From Gautieria morchelliformis (taxonomy: Eukaryota; Basidiomycota; Agaricomycetes; Gomphales; Gomphaceae), in contig WHVA01000150.1 in the NCBI GenBank assembly GCA_015179125.1, positions 62,001 through 126,000 of the forward strand: a DNA stretch of 64,000 bases, in the 5' to 3' direction. The position numbers and the translations under genes are program-made. The notes beneath the pieces are model-generated. The model made no database searches, was not told where the DNA came from, and saw only the letters and a program-made list of their open reading frames with translations. The stretch's first letter is position 1; each line of letters opens with the position of its first letter. Of this stretch, positions 1-11,298 are shown one piece after another.

Positions 1-2
1 GG

Positions 3-537
3 GACCTTCCTACGTCCAGCGGGCGCCCCTCTTCTAAGCTGTCGTCTTCATACTCCTATGACCTGTTCAACGTTACCCCTGACAAAGGACTTGTCCACCA
101 ACGCTCCTCTGGGCAAGACGACCTGGATGACTCAAGAACACGCACAACACGCACAACCGACTCATCCGATACACTTCGCAAATACGCATGTTCAGAATGT
201 GGCAAGCGATTCACAAAGCCCAGCACCTTGAAAGTGTGTCGCAATTTACTTCATCCGGGCACAAGGATCTAAGGCTTCAAAAAACAGAACCACAGCTTAA
301 CTCATACAGGAGAGAAGCGTGAGTGTCGTGATTTCCTGCTGCGGTCACGCCCTGAAAATTTTCTTGTCAGCGTTTGAATGCAGCCATCCTGGCTGCGGAA
401 AACGATTTAGTATGGCCAGTAACATGCAGCGCCACGTGAAGACACATTCGTCTGGAGGCGCCTTTCAGGAGGTACGGTTCGCCGAAGATATGGGCGGGGA
501 GGATAGGCCTGGACCCTCTGTTCGGTTTCCAAGCTAG
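3..537 (+). CDS. C2H2 zinc-finger protein, 3' part (5' end outside window)
   Basis: Three exons join in one frame: 3-233, 288-318 and 371-537, with GT/AG introns 234-287 and 319-370. The joined reading gives two adjacent classical C2H2 fingers. The first starts CSECGKRF and ends in a His pair (NHSLTH). A canonical TGEKPFEC linker follows, then CSHPGCGKRF with RHVKTH. The linker between paired fingers is typical of sequence-specific DNA-binding transcription factors in the nucleus. Upstream lies a Ser/Thr/Asp-rich stretch that stays open to the window edge. The tail after the second finger is about 25 residues and ends at TAG 535-537. The start codon is not in the window. Which genes it regulates cannot be told. 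Confidence 0.85.
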
Positions 538-540
538 ACT

Positions 541-1795
541 TCAGTATATATGCCGGCTACGACCCCGTCGAATCGAATTCTGGACTGATGTTGTAGCCGC
601 TTTCTGGCTCGCTTCTCATTTCCCTCGCTAGACCCAGTGTATTTTTGCATCGATATGATTGCGTCCCTGGAACAATCAGAATCACTACATAGATCTCGAT
701 TGCCGCGTTATGTCCATTTGTACACGACCGGTATGTATGTCATGATCAAGCTTGTATCTGCCGTCCATCTTTCATCAGTGGTATTTGCAGATTTATTTTT
801 AAAAGGTTTCCTCGGATTCCAAAGTTATCTCAGCGTCCTGTATATATTGCCCTTACGATGAGTGACATCATGGCCCTTGTGTGTCACGCATGAAGGCCAG
901 CCGCCTTGAACCTGCTATAATAGAGTCTGAATCTACAGTTTGCTGGTACATGTTCCCTGAATTACAATAGGGCGTTCGTGAAATCGGTGTCCCGCACTCC
1001 GACGCGAACTCCCAGTTCGTGAATTCCGCCACTTTGCGAAAGCAGTCTCGACCCTCAGCTTCGGCAGCAAACTCTGACGTCACTCCAATATGGAAATTAA
1101 TTACTACAGTACTAGACAATTTTCTTTGCCTTCCTTTTCTTAATTTTCCGCAGCACACGCATGCGCTGTCGCAGTACTGTGCGCAGCCTGGTCCCTGCCT
1201 ATTCATCCAGGTCCATATGAGATGACAGGGAAGCCGAGTCCGAGGGAGAGGAGATGAGATGAGATGCAGGATGCGGAGACGGTAGTACTGTACTACAGAT
1301 AGTTGACATAATCCTCCCGAGTCTGAGCCACTCGCACCCTCTGAGCCATCCGGTTCATCTGTAAATGTCCCAACCGCGTCATCTTCATCAGCATGACGAC
1401 GGATGCGCCCAAGCATCCTAGCATGTGGGCAGCATGCGTGTAGCAGTCGTTTGCGCACATACTTTCTCACTATTATTTTTAAGTTATTTATACAAATATT
1501 AGTCCACTTTGCGGTTCTCTACCATCTTTAATTGAAGGGTTTTTGTTTATGTTCTAACCTCCTTTACACAAGCTCCTTAGGTTTGGAAGATAATTACCAT
1601 TATTAGTGATATTGTTGATACTAAGTGCTTGGTTACTCGATCGCGCTTCAAGTGTAAGGTCTTCCGATTCCAAATTGCAAACCAATCGAGTTCATTACAC
1701 GTGACAAGTCGCCAGCGACATGGTTGGTCATAAAATGAGGGTTGTCTTTGTAGCGTCGTACACTACAAATCCGAATACTCTCGTATCATATAGGC
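541..1795. other. Intergenic, no gene recognised
   Basis: No convincing coding region. A 200-codon minus-strand open frame (868-1470) has no ATG at its 5' end and mixed composition with no recognisable domain. There is a short GAGAT simple repeat near 1251-1266. Confidence 0.5.
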
Positions 1796-2548
1796 CTAAA
1801 GCTCTTCCCTTCCCTCGGGTGATTTTCTGTTCAATATATCTAGTAATTCGACATCAAAAACAAGCGTGGCACCCCCAGGGATGGTAGGTGGAGATCCGCG
1901 ATCACCTTCCAGTCAACGGTTCATCATTGAATGAAGGAGTGCGAGGATACAAACCGGCACGTACCATACCCCAAACTGCTCGGGATACGAAGCTTGCGCT
2001 TTTCACCGATGCACATGCTAAGGATTTAGAAGGCGTTACATGCGTATCAAATGCAATGGCGGGAAATTACCTTAAAAGACCTTGGTCCCAGCTGCGCCAT
2101 GCGTGAAATTAACAGACAAGGAGATATCGAGAAATCAGTGACTACTAACCCTTTGATGACCTGCCCAGCTCCCACTGTACACAATATTGAGATTAGCATC
2201 GGCTTCAGCGCGAGACAAACCGAAGCAAAAACAAACACGCACGGCGGAAGTCGAATGGTCGGTCACGGTCTCGCGACGAATCAAACTTGGTGCCGTCCAC
2301 CAGTGTGCCGGTGTAGTGCATTGACAGTTGGTCCCCCTTTTCTGACTTGATTGGGCAGGATGTTGGTTTATATTTTACTCCTAAATGGTTTGAGTTGGAA
2401 ATTATACGCAAGGCCTGAGAATCATGATACTGTTTGAGCTAATAGACTAACCAATCTGTAGGGAAGTCACATCGCCCTTTTCAGCAGCGACGACTGCCAG
2501 AAAATTAAACAAGCAAGAAAGAAAAAGAGTTGAGAACGACAACTTCAT
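1796..2548 (-). CDS. FPR2: FKBP-type peptidyl-prolyl cis-trans isomerase, ER-type (FKBP2-like)
   Basis: Six exons (2452-2548, 2243-2380, 2150-2174, 2071-2091, 1965-2017, 1796-1905) add up to 444 bases, 147 codons plus stop, all in frame. The ATG at 2548 opens a hydrophobic signal peptide of about 22 residues ending AVVAA. The FKBP domain follows, with [16 protein letters not shown], the [18 protein letters not shown] core, [19 protein letters not shown] and [10 protein letters not shown]. The residues that line the FK506/proline pocket in this family (Tyr, Phe, Asp, Trp, Tyr) are all present. The protein ends in REEL, a variant of the HDEL/KDEL retention signal, so it should fold proline-containing secretory proteins in the ER lumen. 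Length matches FKBP2/FKBP13 of other fungi. It looks intact. Confidence 0.93.
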
Positions 2549-3986
2549 GCTGGACCAGCGTGACGTGTACCCTAGTAGGCTCTGTCGGAGTTTGCTAAGC
2601 TGATGGTGATCGAAACCTGTTCGATGTCAAAAAGTTTGCTCCTGGTCTAACTTGTTACCCGGATCTTCTACTGCGTCTCGCATGACAGCTAGTGCCTGTC
2701 ATTGTTATTGGAAGATGTGAGCCGCTTTTCCGAACCTGAAACCCTGCGAGCGTGCGAGCAGTTTCATGTTTATAGGTTCACCCGGTCACGGTCGGGTTTT
2801 CTAGTGTACACGGCCGCAGCACGCATATCACGGCTTCAGAACTGGTCTGATTGACGTCCATGTCAACTGGTTTTCCAACTGAGAATTAGTAATTAAGGTT
2901 GCGCGAAAGGCTGATTCGGAAGCACAATCAACCAGAGTCAACCTGCCTTCCCTAGCTCAAACCACGCGCGTTTACCGCTCGCTCTCTCCACCAGCGCTCC
3001 GAACACTCGAGACTGAGGTGGCACAGCACGAAGCAGTACTTAAGTTCAATTTTTACTGCCAGTAAATATATATATTCCTTACTTGTCTAACTTACTTATA
3101 GCACATGCATGACGTAAAATTAGATATCGCACTGTTTCTCGTTATAAAATTAGCTACTAATTATATACAAGGGTTCCTCGCATAAATATAACTCTAACCA
3201 CCAGTTAAAATTACATATATGTGGGTGTTCGAAACTATTATAGGACACGGGGGAAAATAGACATATACTTAGTATATTAGGCATTTTCCTAATATTCAGG
3301 CTTGTGTGCAAATCGCAGGGAATATGTCTGTAGCTGAAACTGACAGGCTGGGGTCCACATGCTATACTTCTGTGCTTGCATTCACTCCCTTTTGGCTACA
3401 AGGTCGATCAACATTTGAGGGTGACATGTCTATCAAGGGATTTGTCGGAATCGTCCATCGCTAGCTAGGTGAAACCAAGAACTATGAAATTTGGTGATGC
3501 AACAGATACCATAATTTAACCCTCTGAGAGAGAGATACATATATAATCAATTATACTTAGTGCTCGAAGCGCAGAGCGCTTATAGTGCAGCTACAAATGC
3601 ACAGAGTAGCTGTAGCCCTACCGAAAGTGAAGGTTGGGGTGCAGGGAACTAGAAGCAGTATGGGATAGGGGGAGAGGGATACCCGCGGATGCACCTCTAT
3701 AATAGGGCGGGAGACACGGTTCTAAACATGTCGTGCTTGAAGCATGGTTGCATCCTCGGATATATCAGCGCCCCTTGCCACGCTTGCCACGGAAAATTTA
3801 ACCCAGGTTATCATACTTCAAGGAACCATAGATAATGTGTGAAATTACGACAACGATATTAGTTCCCACAATAGAGGAACATTAAAAGATCAGTATCGCC
3901 ATCAAGAAACTCACTATTCGAACCCGCTTCTTCCAAAATGAGTCGAAAAGAACGGACGACAACTGAATTTCAATAGGACACTCCCA
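2549..3986. other. Intergenic, AT-rich, no gene recognised
   Basis: Long stretches are AT-rich with many short TA tracts and no open frame of note. Small perfect stem-loops occur near 3590-3617 (CAGCTAC paired with GTAGCTG). The only repeated feature is the short motif at 3673-3714, described separately. Confidence 0.5.
3673..3714 (+). repeat. Short dispersed motif, copy 1 (partner at 9025-9069)
   Basis: A core of about 24 identical bases beginning AGAGGGATACCCGCGG is followed in both copies by a short variable spacer and GGGCGGGAGA. This copy lies just beyond the 3' end of the metacaspase gene. Its partner lies upstream of the class II aldolase start. No coding role is visible. Confidence 0.6.
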
Positions 3987-5662
3987 TTATAGAGAAACGG
4001 TATCGTGCATATTCTGAAAGGAACGTCATTGGCTATCCACTCTGGCACAGCTAGAGTCTTGCACTCACAATGTGATGCGCGCTGGACATCTGAGACAGTG
4101 TTTGAGTGTACGTCAGCAATACATCGCAAAGTACTCGTACCATCGGTCTTTGAGGACAGCCCCACAGGAATAACATTTCATGGAGAGCGTCCAGTAATTG
4201 GCGGTATGTTAGCCGTTCCTGAGCTTCTAAACCTTGGTCACGTCACTAATCAAGGATATGCTGAATAGTATTCCTCACTCAGGCACTCGATAAAAGCCTG
4301 GTAACGGGTTTAAAGGCAATTGTTACTCTGAACACCCTTAATAGGCAAACTGCCTACGTGTGTCATAGCACCCTTCATCTTGTGGTCTTTTCTTGCAAGA
4401 ACCTCATACGACCATTCTGAGTCTTGGCATGATGACCACATTATCTAAGACTCGTCATGTTCAGTGGCCTGGAGCAGCGAGTAATAAACTCACCACATCC
4501 CCTTCGGTGTGCCGCCAGCGACTCGTGAGCGGGGACGGACACGAAGCTTCATACGAAGGAGGATGCTGTGAGTGTTCGAGAAGTAGCGAGCCTTCCAGTA
4601 ATGGCGGGCTCGTGACTAATTCTGCGGACACGACGCCGCTTCCCGATTTATCGATTACAGCTTTGGGGGAAGCGTACGAATTGGAGTCTTTCTCCGAGAT
4701 GGATGACAAAACGGTGACGGGAAGGTCTGCGGGTACAAAAAACCCTGGTCAGAGAGTGACATTAATCAATAATGTCAGATCGTGACTACTACCAAGACAT
4801 GTGCCAGATGAGCAGCAATCGAAGATTGCCTGTGTTGTGTCTTGTTGAGAACTAAAGGATGAGGGGAAACATACAAATTACACACCGTCAAACGGCATCC
4901 TGCGGGAAGAGGCTTCACCTGCCAAACATAGTGCCTTTGACGTCTACGAAATCTAACAACACGTACCAGTATATCATGCATTAACTAGAGTAGAGTCATC
5001 GTATCAGTTTCGGGATTTTTCAAAAGACAAGCATGGAAAGACGGACATCATCCACAATGGGATACCTGTCACAAGAATAGATGACTTGATGAACAAACAA
5101 AAGTTGGCCATATGTATTGAATATAAGACGCCGTCATAATTTACCTTCATCGAAACCGTCATTTTCGTCCCCGTTCATGTCAGGTATTTGGCCACCGTGT
5201 CCAGAGACTGGTTCAACGAGGTAAGTCATGGATATGCGGGCCACTGTGCTAACTAACACTGTAAGAATAATACATCTCCAGCGCACACGTCCCGAACAAG
5301 ATTATGCATTTCGGCGATCTATCACAAGGATTCAAAGTATACCTTCCCAACAGGGCAGAACCGCTTACGATTACATCCCTCGTTGGCTGTTGGTTAGACG
5401 TCCCATCGTCTTTCAGAACCAAGATATCTTCCTCACGCCAACCATGATGATGGACGAGAAATTCTTTCATGTCATCGACATCATCATGTGCTCCTTCCAC
5501 TGCTGGCTCAACACCATTGTATCTTACTCCAACCTTCCAGGGTCTATATCAGAACGAGTGGCGGCGCACTTCTGCGAATTGACGCACCAAGAGCCCTCTG
5601 CGGAGGTGGGTCCGTCGCAGAGGCTGTACATCTACAGGTTCGATTGCACTGTCTTGATACAT
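3987..5662 (-). CDS. Metacaspase (type I-like cysteine protease)
   Basis: About ten short introns join into a caspase-like p20/p10 fold of roughly 325 residues. In order: GLLVGVRYN (exon join 5588/5533), [38 protein letters not shown] with the catalytic His of the SGHGG motif, PLPAGCRLTAIFDCCSSGTC with the catalytic Cys, then DVIMWSSCQDSEWSYE, KGAMTHAFIECL, LTYRQLLDALHEM and a SSAHHI end. Metacaspases cleave after Arg/Lys, usually need calcium, and act in stress and cell-death responses. The Cys motif is unusual: the family normally has His right after the Cys (CHSG), here Ser. About 80 residues rich in Ser, Pro and Leu sit between the Cys motif and the p10 part. The start is uncertain; 5662 is the only in-frame ATG seen downstream of a stop at about 5777. 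Stop TAA at 3987-3989. Confidence 0.85.
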
Positions 5663-5773
5663 GCCATTAAAGAAGTTCGCTAAGCTTTGAGATGACTTAC
5701 TGTCATTGTCCGTGTGTAGATCGAACAGAGAGCCCGGCTTTAGGTAACCTGAGCAGCTACATATTTTCTTGTC

Positions 5774-6019
5774 TCAGGACGAACTTCCTCCTAGAAATGT
5801 TTTGAAAGCCTGCCTGGAAAAGTTGATCTCCTCTCCCTCCAGAAGACCAGGTTCAACTTGGAGGTGATCATTCTCGATTATTGGCGACGGAGGAACGCTA
5901 CGCAGCGACACGGCTTGCAGTGAGCAGTCTAAGGGGAGCAAAAATGGAACCTTACACGTCAGGCATCCTAATGTCTGCTTTGGGAACGGAAATAGAGGAC
6001 CATTCGGATTGAGTCTCAA
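5774..6019 (-). other. Unassigned 81-codon open frame upstream of the metacaspase
   Basis: The frame reads with normal amino-acid balance (for example EGEEINFSRQAFKTFLGG) but has no recognisable domain. It could be a 5' exon of the metacaspase, or the edge of another gene. I found no splice join of normal intron length that keeps the metacaspase frame, so I leave it separate. Confidence 0.2.
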
Positions 6020-6339
6020 TGCGTTGGAACCCGGTGGTTTCGCCGCTGGAAGTTACCATGCTGGCCAAGTACAGCTTGCATGAAGTGGGCCACCACGGTT
6101 TGCTCTACTAATTTGCGTGTTTGGTATGGTCAAGCGTTCAAGGATGGTGACGGTAACAAGGAAGGCTGACTGAACCTTAATTGAGACATGATAAATGTAG
6201 ATCTAGATGACATCACAGAAGTGCGGTGCCTGGGCGGTAATTGCACGTTATTTCTACTACCGTATATACGCCGGGTCCGCAATTCTAGGCCCGACCGGTG
6301 GTCATTGCAAAGTTCCTCGCCATGTATGATAACTTATAT

Positions 6340-6583
6340 ATATAATTTAGGATTATGTATGGGCCTTTTATTCTTCATGATTGGTGCTTTACTCAAACTC
6401 TCCCACTCGTCGGGCTTTCCATCTCGAAAGCCTCGCAGGCTATGGCGGGTCTGCTCTACATCTACGTCGTTGCATACTCGTGGGGTTGGGGACCTGTCCC
6501 GTAGATCTACTGCGCAGACATCTTCCCTAATCGCACCCGGCCCTATGGCTTAGCATTTGCTAGTGCCGTCCAATGGTTCTGGA
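6340..6583 (+). pseudogene. MFS sugar transporter fragment
   Basis: Two frames together match the conserved late transmembrane part of fungal hexose/quinate transporters. First comes LGLCMGLLFFMIGALLK after an acceptor-like TTTAG. After a frame change near 6420 comes AMAGLLYIYVVAYSWGWGPVP, then IYCADIFPNRTRPYGLAFASAVQWFW. The family has Trp after GPVP; here the codon is TAG (6501-6503), so the frame is stopped. A donor-like GTAAGT follows at 6583, but the next exon and the PETKG motif are absent. With a frameshift, a nonsense codon and missing ends this is a relic. Living members move sugars with protons at the plasma membrane. Confidence 0.75.
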
Positions 6584-6702
6584 GTAAGTCTTTATATGCT
6601 GGTGTAGTTTGACGTTCGCCGGTGAGTTGTGTTTGGACTGCCCTGTGACTCTTAAGGTGTTTCAAGGCCTTCTGCTCTTTAAAGACATGCTCACTAACTT
6701 GA

Positions 6703-6919
6703 GTGGAGATGGATGGTGAACCGCTGTGCGTCGTTTCCCGTATCTGTTCTGCTTTGCTGTATAACCTCTATAGTACTTTAGGGCTGTTGGTCAATTTCGA
6801 CGTGCTGAGTGCGGTCAGCGTGCTCAGCTCGACGATCTTTGTGCTTGCGGCATCTGTACCAGTGGCATACGCGGCGTTATCCATCGTCAGTGCTACGTTA
6901 TTCTCGACAAGTAGGTGCA
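6703..6919 (+). pseudogene. Possible ABC transporter (ABCC/MRP) membrane-domain fragment
   Basis: The open frame has two hydrophobic helices. The pattern resembles the NRWL-x-VRF-x-x-LS plus two-helix block of the second membrane domain of fungal ABCC pumps; here it reads VNFDVLSAVSVL, then VPVAYAALSIVSATLF. A donor-like GTAGGT follows. No nucleotide-binding domain (Walker A, LSGGQ) lies in reach. The call rests on pattern only and could be another membrane protein. Lying next to the dead sugar transporter, it suggests a patch of transporter debris. Confidence 0.3.
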
Positions 6920-6959
6920 TGTCTTTCCTCGTTCTTCCATAATTTTTTATGTCTGATAT

Positions 6960-7633
6960 ATGCATAGTTCTACGTACGGCCATAAGCAAACTGTGTTGAA
7001 CCGAGCGTGCTCCGCACTGCTCGCGGCCAAGCTTGCATCGTTGCTCCCCCTTCATCGCTTCTGGTATGTGCTCGTAGTTGCTCATACTTTTTACTTACCT
7101 ATTTACAGGAATAGCGTCCTTGTGAACAAGCTGACTGTGAGCAAGTACTGCTGGGATCGGACCTGGAGTCGATGTGGTCTGATCCAGATCGGACCGCTGG
7201 GAAAAATTCAGAATTGTATTGTAATTAGGTCACGAAGAATGTACAATAGATGTGGTCTGATCTCATACTATCAGAGCACAACTTCTGTGCCATTTCGGCG
7301 GACCTGGTCGCGCGTGCTCGTACTGATATCGCAGGTACGATTTGCCACGATGTCGTCCGAGCAGAGCAGTGTCGATTCTCACTGGGCTTGAAGGCCAGGG
7401 CCTGTCCAGTACTCAGCATGGGTCTAACCAATGGTACGTGCCCTTTACGAGCTCAAGAGAATGTAGAACAGAAGTATCCGGGTCTCGTTGTCTTGCGGTG
7501 GCTCTCAGAACTTTACACATCGTTCAAATTGGCAGGAGGCATGAATTCAAAATCTTACAAATTCAACGAGCGTTGATCCAATACACTGCAGAAGCGTTAA
7601 CGGAGACCCTCTCCGCTTGTGGTCGATTCACGG
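6960..7633. other. Intergenic, no gene recognised
   Basis: Overlapping short frames on both strands here have no domain and no splice logic that I could follow. The stretch ends at the stop codon of the aldolase-family gene. Confidence 0.45.
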
Positions 7634-8944
7634 CTAGAGCTTGTAGGAACCACCAGTTTCCGCATCGATGACCTGTTTAGCGGTTAAAATGTCTTACGGA
7701 CGCATACATTCAAAACTTACATCAAAGTATGGGGTCCCTGAAAACCATCCGCCTTCAGGCTGGCCAGTCTGATCATGGCTACATCACACTAGAATGAGGG
7801 ACACTCCTCATAATTTGCACAAGGTACGTACGTGAACTTGGCTTCTTCGTCAGAAATCTTGACTGTTGTGGTGTTTGTACCTTGGGCAGCTGCATCTGCA
7901 AGGAGTTGCACATGGCAAGCGTTCTCAAACCTTAAAACACACGTTTACAAGTCAGACAGTAGCTCGAAGAATACTTTAATAACGCTGACTTGATGAACCA
8001 TGCCACAGTCTCCTCGACGGTACGTCCGACAGTCAATATACCATGGTTCTGCAGGATCAGAGCTTTCTTGTTGCCGAGATACTTCGCGATGTTCGCGCCT
8101 TCTTCATCCGCAATGACAACCCCACCAAAATTCGGGTAAAGTGCATGATCTTCATAGAAGACGCATACATCTTGGTTTGTGATATCTAGTGATTGCATAT
8201 GGTGAGATCATGTTCCTGTTGTAACGAACAAGAGGCAGATACCCAAAGTCTTTCCCAGTGTGCTAAAAGCCTTGCCGTACAGGGAGTGTGAGTGCGCTGC
8301 CGCGTCTACATCAGGCCGGGCAGCGTGGATTGCAGCGTGGATGCAATAAGCAGCACGATTGTAAATTTGTCGGTTGGCTGGAGATCAGAACATCAGCATT
8401 CTAACATGTATAGAAAATAAGGCATATGTCACGTTTTCCACCTCCAATAACATTGCCCTGGTGATCAATCAAAAGAAGATCGGACACTGTCATTAGCGCA
8501 AAAGCGACTCCGAAGGGGTTCACCCTGACGATAGGTTAGATGGAGCTTCTTGATCAAAATGTCCATACCAAAAATGTTCGCGATTGCCAGGATCACGAAC
8601 TGTGATGTGCCCGGCAACCCCTGAATATGGGCTACGTTGAAGATACTCCAATGCTACAAAGAAAGGAATACATTACCTTCGTCATACCCATATTTCGCAA
8701 ATATTCTGGAGTCCATCAAGTTGAGTACAGTACAGACCTGACAGATTAAGCAAACATACCTGAACGCGCAAGTCAACCTTTCTTTGACATGTTGACGCTT
8801 CTCCTCTACTGAGTTAAATGTCGGCATTACTGGACGTTCGAAGCCTTTAGCCGTAGGCTGCACTTTAGTAGTGCCCGTCGGCTTCACGTTGAGGCTACCC
8901 GACTCATTGCTGGATTGAACTTCGGTCTGCGTCTGAGTGGTCAT
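7634..8944 (-). CDS. Class II aldolase/adducin-domain protein
   Basis: The ATG at 8944 starts a Thr/Gln/Ser-rich leader (MTTQTQTEVQSS). The domain then runs through several short introns: EEKRQHVKERL, FAKYGYDEG, GVAGHITVRDP, VNPFGVAFALM, VSDLLLIDHQGNV, AAHSHSLYGKAF, QDVCVFYEDHALY, KYLGNKKALILQNHGILT, VEETVAWFI, and a tail ending DAETGGSYKL before TAG 7634-7636. The HSH pair and the His of QNHG are the metal-binding histidines of this fold, so it should bind zinc or another divalent metal. Family members split or epimerise sugar phosphates, but many fungal ones have no proven substrate. Some 290 residues long, it appears intact. The adducin relationship is structural and does not imply an actin role. 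Confidence 0.88.
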
Positions 8945-9024
8945 GATGGATGGGAGAGAGAGAGCGAGAGCGCAGGGCTGGCGGACTTTAGTGAAGACTG
9001 GGGAGTAGGGAACTAAGTACGGGT

Positions 9025-9069
9025 AGAGGGATACCCGCGGATGCACCTGACCTATAGTGGGGCGGGAGA
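9025..9069 (+). repeat. Short dispersed motif, copy 2 (partner at 3673-3714)
   Basis: It shares a core of about 24 identical bases and the GGGCGGGAGA ending with the copy at 3673. It lies 81-125 bases upstream of the aldolase-family ATG, in the promoter or 5' leader. Confidence 0.6.
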
Positions 9070-9163
9070 TGATGCACCTCACTATAATCTCACGTCACCA
9101 CGTGACTATATCCACGAATTTTCTGTTGCTACAGCTGGGTCTTAGGGGAAAAAATTATTTACA

Positions 9164-10987
9164 TTAGTATGTGGTTGAATCCCGTAATCGCCACTTTTTT
9201 AGTGGGCCCCACCACCACATCGTACTCCTTGTAGTACCCTCGTCATTTGGTTGATTTCGCACTGCTGTATTTCGCTCGCTGTACGGGGGAGACCCCTCGT
9301 CGCTCGCACCCTCATTGTCGACAACCCGCGCTGCACTTAAAGGGGGATCACCTCCCGTCCCGCCTGGAAATCGACCAAGTCCGTGCCCATTCTCGAGTTG
9401 CATTTGAAGTTGCATCTGATGCTCAATCGCTTGCACACGAGCAGCCCGTACATGGGCTTGCCGCAAGGAACGCCATGCCCGGTGGACAACAGAGAAAAGC
9501 CGGGTAGAGTATGAGGGTGAGCGAGATGTAGAGGGCGAAGAGGTAACGTCAGACTGAGCGTCACCAGGTGCACTGGTGGTGGAGGCGATCGAAGCCACCT
9601 CAATAGACTCAGCCTGCAAAGTGGAAACTTGCGACTGTGAGGGTGGCGTCTGAGCATTCGTGGCAGGGCGACGTCGCGCGAGGGTTACGCCCACTGAAGA
9701 CCTCCAACGATCAAGACGGGTTGCGGTACTCGCCAGGCTACGATTCCCCGCGGAGTCATCTTCCCTTGAGTCAATCTTACGCCTCTTACGCTTGGCGCGT
9801 TTCTGCTCCTTCCTACCCTGCCTTTCCATGTTAAAGTCTCTCGCGGCAATGCCACTAGCGCTTCCGACCCACCACCACCAGCCAAGAAAGCTTTGCCACA
9901 GTACTACGGCCCATAACAGTGGCGGGAGCCACTCAAACCGAGGGGTAACGAACACAGTGAGGAAATTGAGGCCGGTACTGACCAGCGCCAAGAAAAGTGC
10001 GCCAGCTCCAAAGGCGGCAGTGCCGCCGTCAGTGCGCCATGCACTCTTACGGTTGACAAGAAATCCCCATATAAGAAGAGACAGGGTAAAGAGAAGTGAT
10101 AACGTGAGATTGCAAATATTGCGCGCGGCATCGATGATGTCGGAGAGTTGCTGCTGATGATTGTTGGTATTACTGGAGTTGGATGGCATAGATGAGTTTG
10201 CCATAGATGCGTTCGTTGAAAGTCCAGAGCCGTTGACAGGCGCTACCGTACCGTTTACTGTGCTGTTAGAACTGGGAGGGAAATTAGAGTCGGGGTATGT
10301 AGAGATTGGTAAGAGCGTCATGATGCTCGCGACAATGGCGAGTGGTCCAAGAAGGAGGAAAACGAGGCGTGCCTCAAGTCTGGAAGGGTAGAGGAATGTC
10401 AAGAACTGTATGTGAGTGATCTGATGCGACTCATGAGCGGTTACGGTGGACCTCAATCTTGTGCGGACTTACAGAGGCCAAAGCGGATGTGCAGGCTTCC
10501 ATTACATACCACGCTGCTATCTCAGGAATGGACCAGGAATCACTTCGGGGCACGTCGATGGCAATGTATTCAAACATATATGGCCACTGCTTGCTCGTTT
10601 CCATCAACGCAGACAGGACGACAAACATGATGGCCAGAATGTTGATGAGGAGGGTGCACACCCCAGTGAACTGGAGGATCCAGTTAATGCGAGCAAGGGG
10701 CCAGTGATACTGCCATGTGAAACACAACTGGATAAGAAGAGTCGTTGTGAGGGTAAGAACTACGCCTGTCATGAGTAGTTGGGCAGGAAGCGAGTGGGCA
10801 AACTGAGGCTGATATTGAAGGAATGGGTCAGAAGTGAAGTTGGCCGAAGTAGATGCATTGGTTTGGCTTGCCGCACAAGTCAGAGCGACTACAGGAAATA
10901 GCTGTGAACTGCTCACTTTGCCGCAAGAACGGCGTGCATCTGAAACAGAAGTGAAACAACCAGAGCACGATCCATGCCACGTCTCAT
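9164..10987 (-). CDS. Seven-transmembrane protein of unknown function with long basic tail
   Basis: A main intron (donor GTAAGT just after the codons for ALAS, acceptor before FLTFLYPS) joins two long frames. Seven hydrophobic helices follow in order: around LLMTGVVLTLTTTLLIQL, ILQFTGVCTLLINILAIMFV, IAAWYVMEACTSALAS plus FLTFLY, LVFLLLGPLAIVASIMTLL, LTLSLLFTLSLLIWGF, FGAGALFLALVSTGLNFL and LLWAVVLWQSFLGWWWWV. A long cytoplasmic tail comes last, beginning with a KRAKRKRRK cluster and rich in Ser/Thr/Pro. The loop before helix 5 is Asn/Ser-rich with several N-glycosylation sites. The topology is receptor-like, but I recognise no named GPCR family. The 5' end is unsure: the long frame upstream lacks an ATG, and a 41-bp intron to an ATG at 10987 is one solution. 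Stop at 9164-9166. Confidence 0.7.
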
Positions 10988-11298
10988 AAGCGACGAGTAC
11001 AGAATGAAATCATGGAGCCTAAGTGATTACATACTCCGCCGGCAAATACCGGAGGTCTTCTACCTCGTACGGTCGAAGTAGATAATATAATACGATATAC
11101 GTGACATCCAAAGTGCGCGTGGATAACCGAGCAATATAAGTATCACCTTTCCACGAACGAACTTGAACCATTATATATATTTCCTGTAAGTAACTGCTAA
11201 TCATGGCATCGACCACAGTCTGAAGTTATTGCAGGAATTGCGAGGAGGAATCATGGCAACTGCCAGCGTTTGACTGAAAAGTCGGGGGTGTCCTTCTG

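Noticed and set aside
868..1470. 200-codon minus-strand frame
   Set aside because: No ATG at its start, no domain, no splice support.
5228..5683. 151-codon plus-strand frame
   Set aside because: Opposite the metacaspase exons, which carry the conserved motifs.
9660..10157. Plus-strand frames across 9.2-10.8 kb
   Set aside because: Shadows of the seven-helix protein gene on the minus strand.
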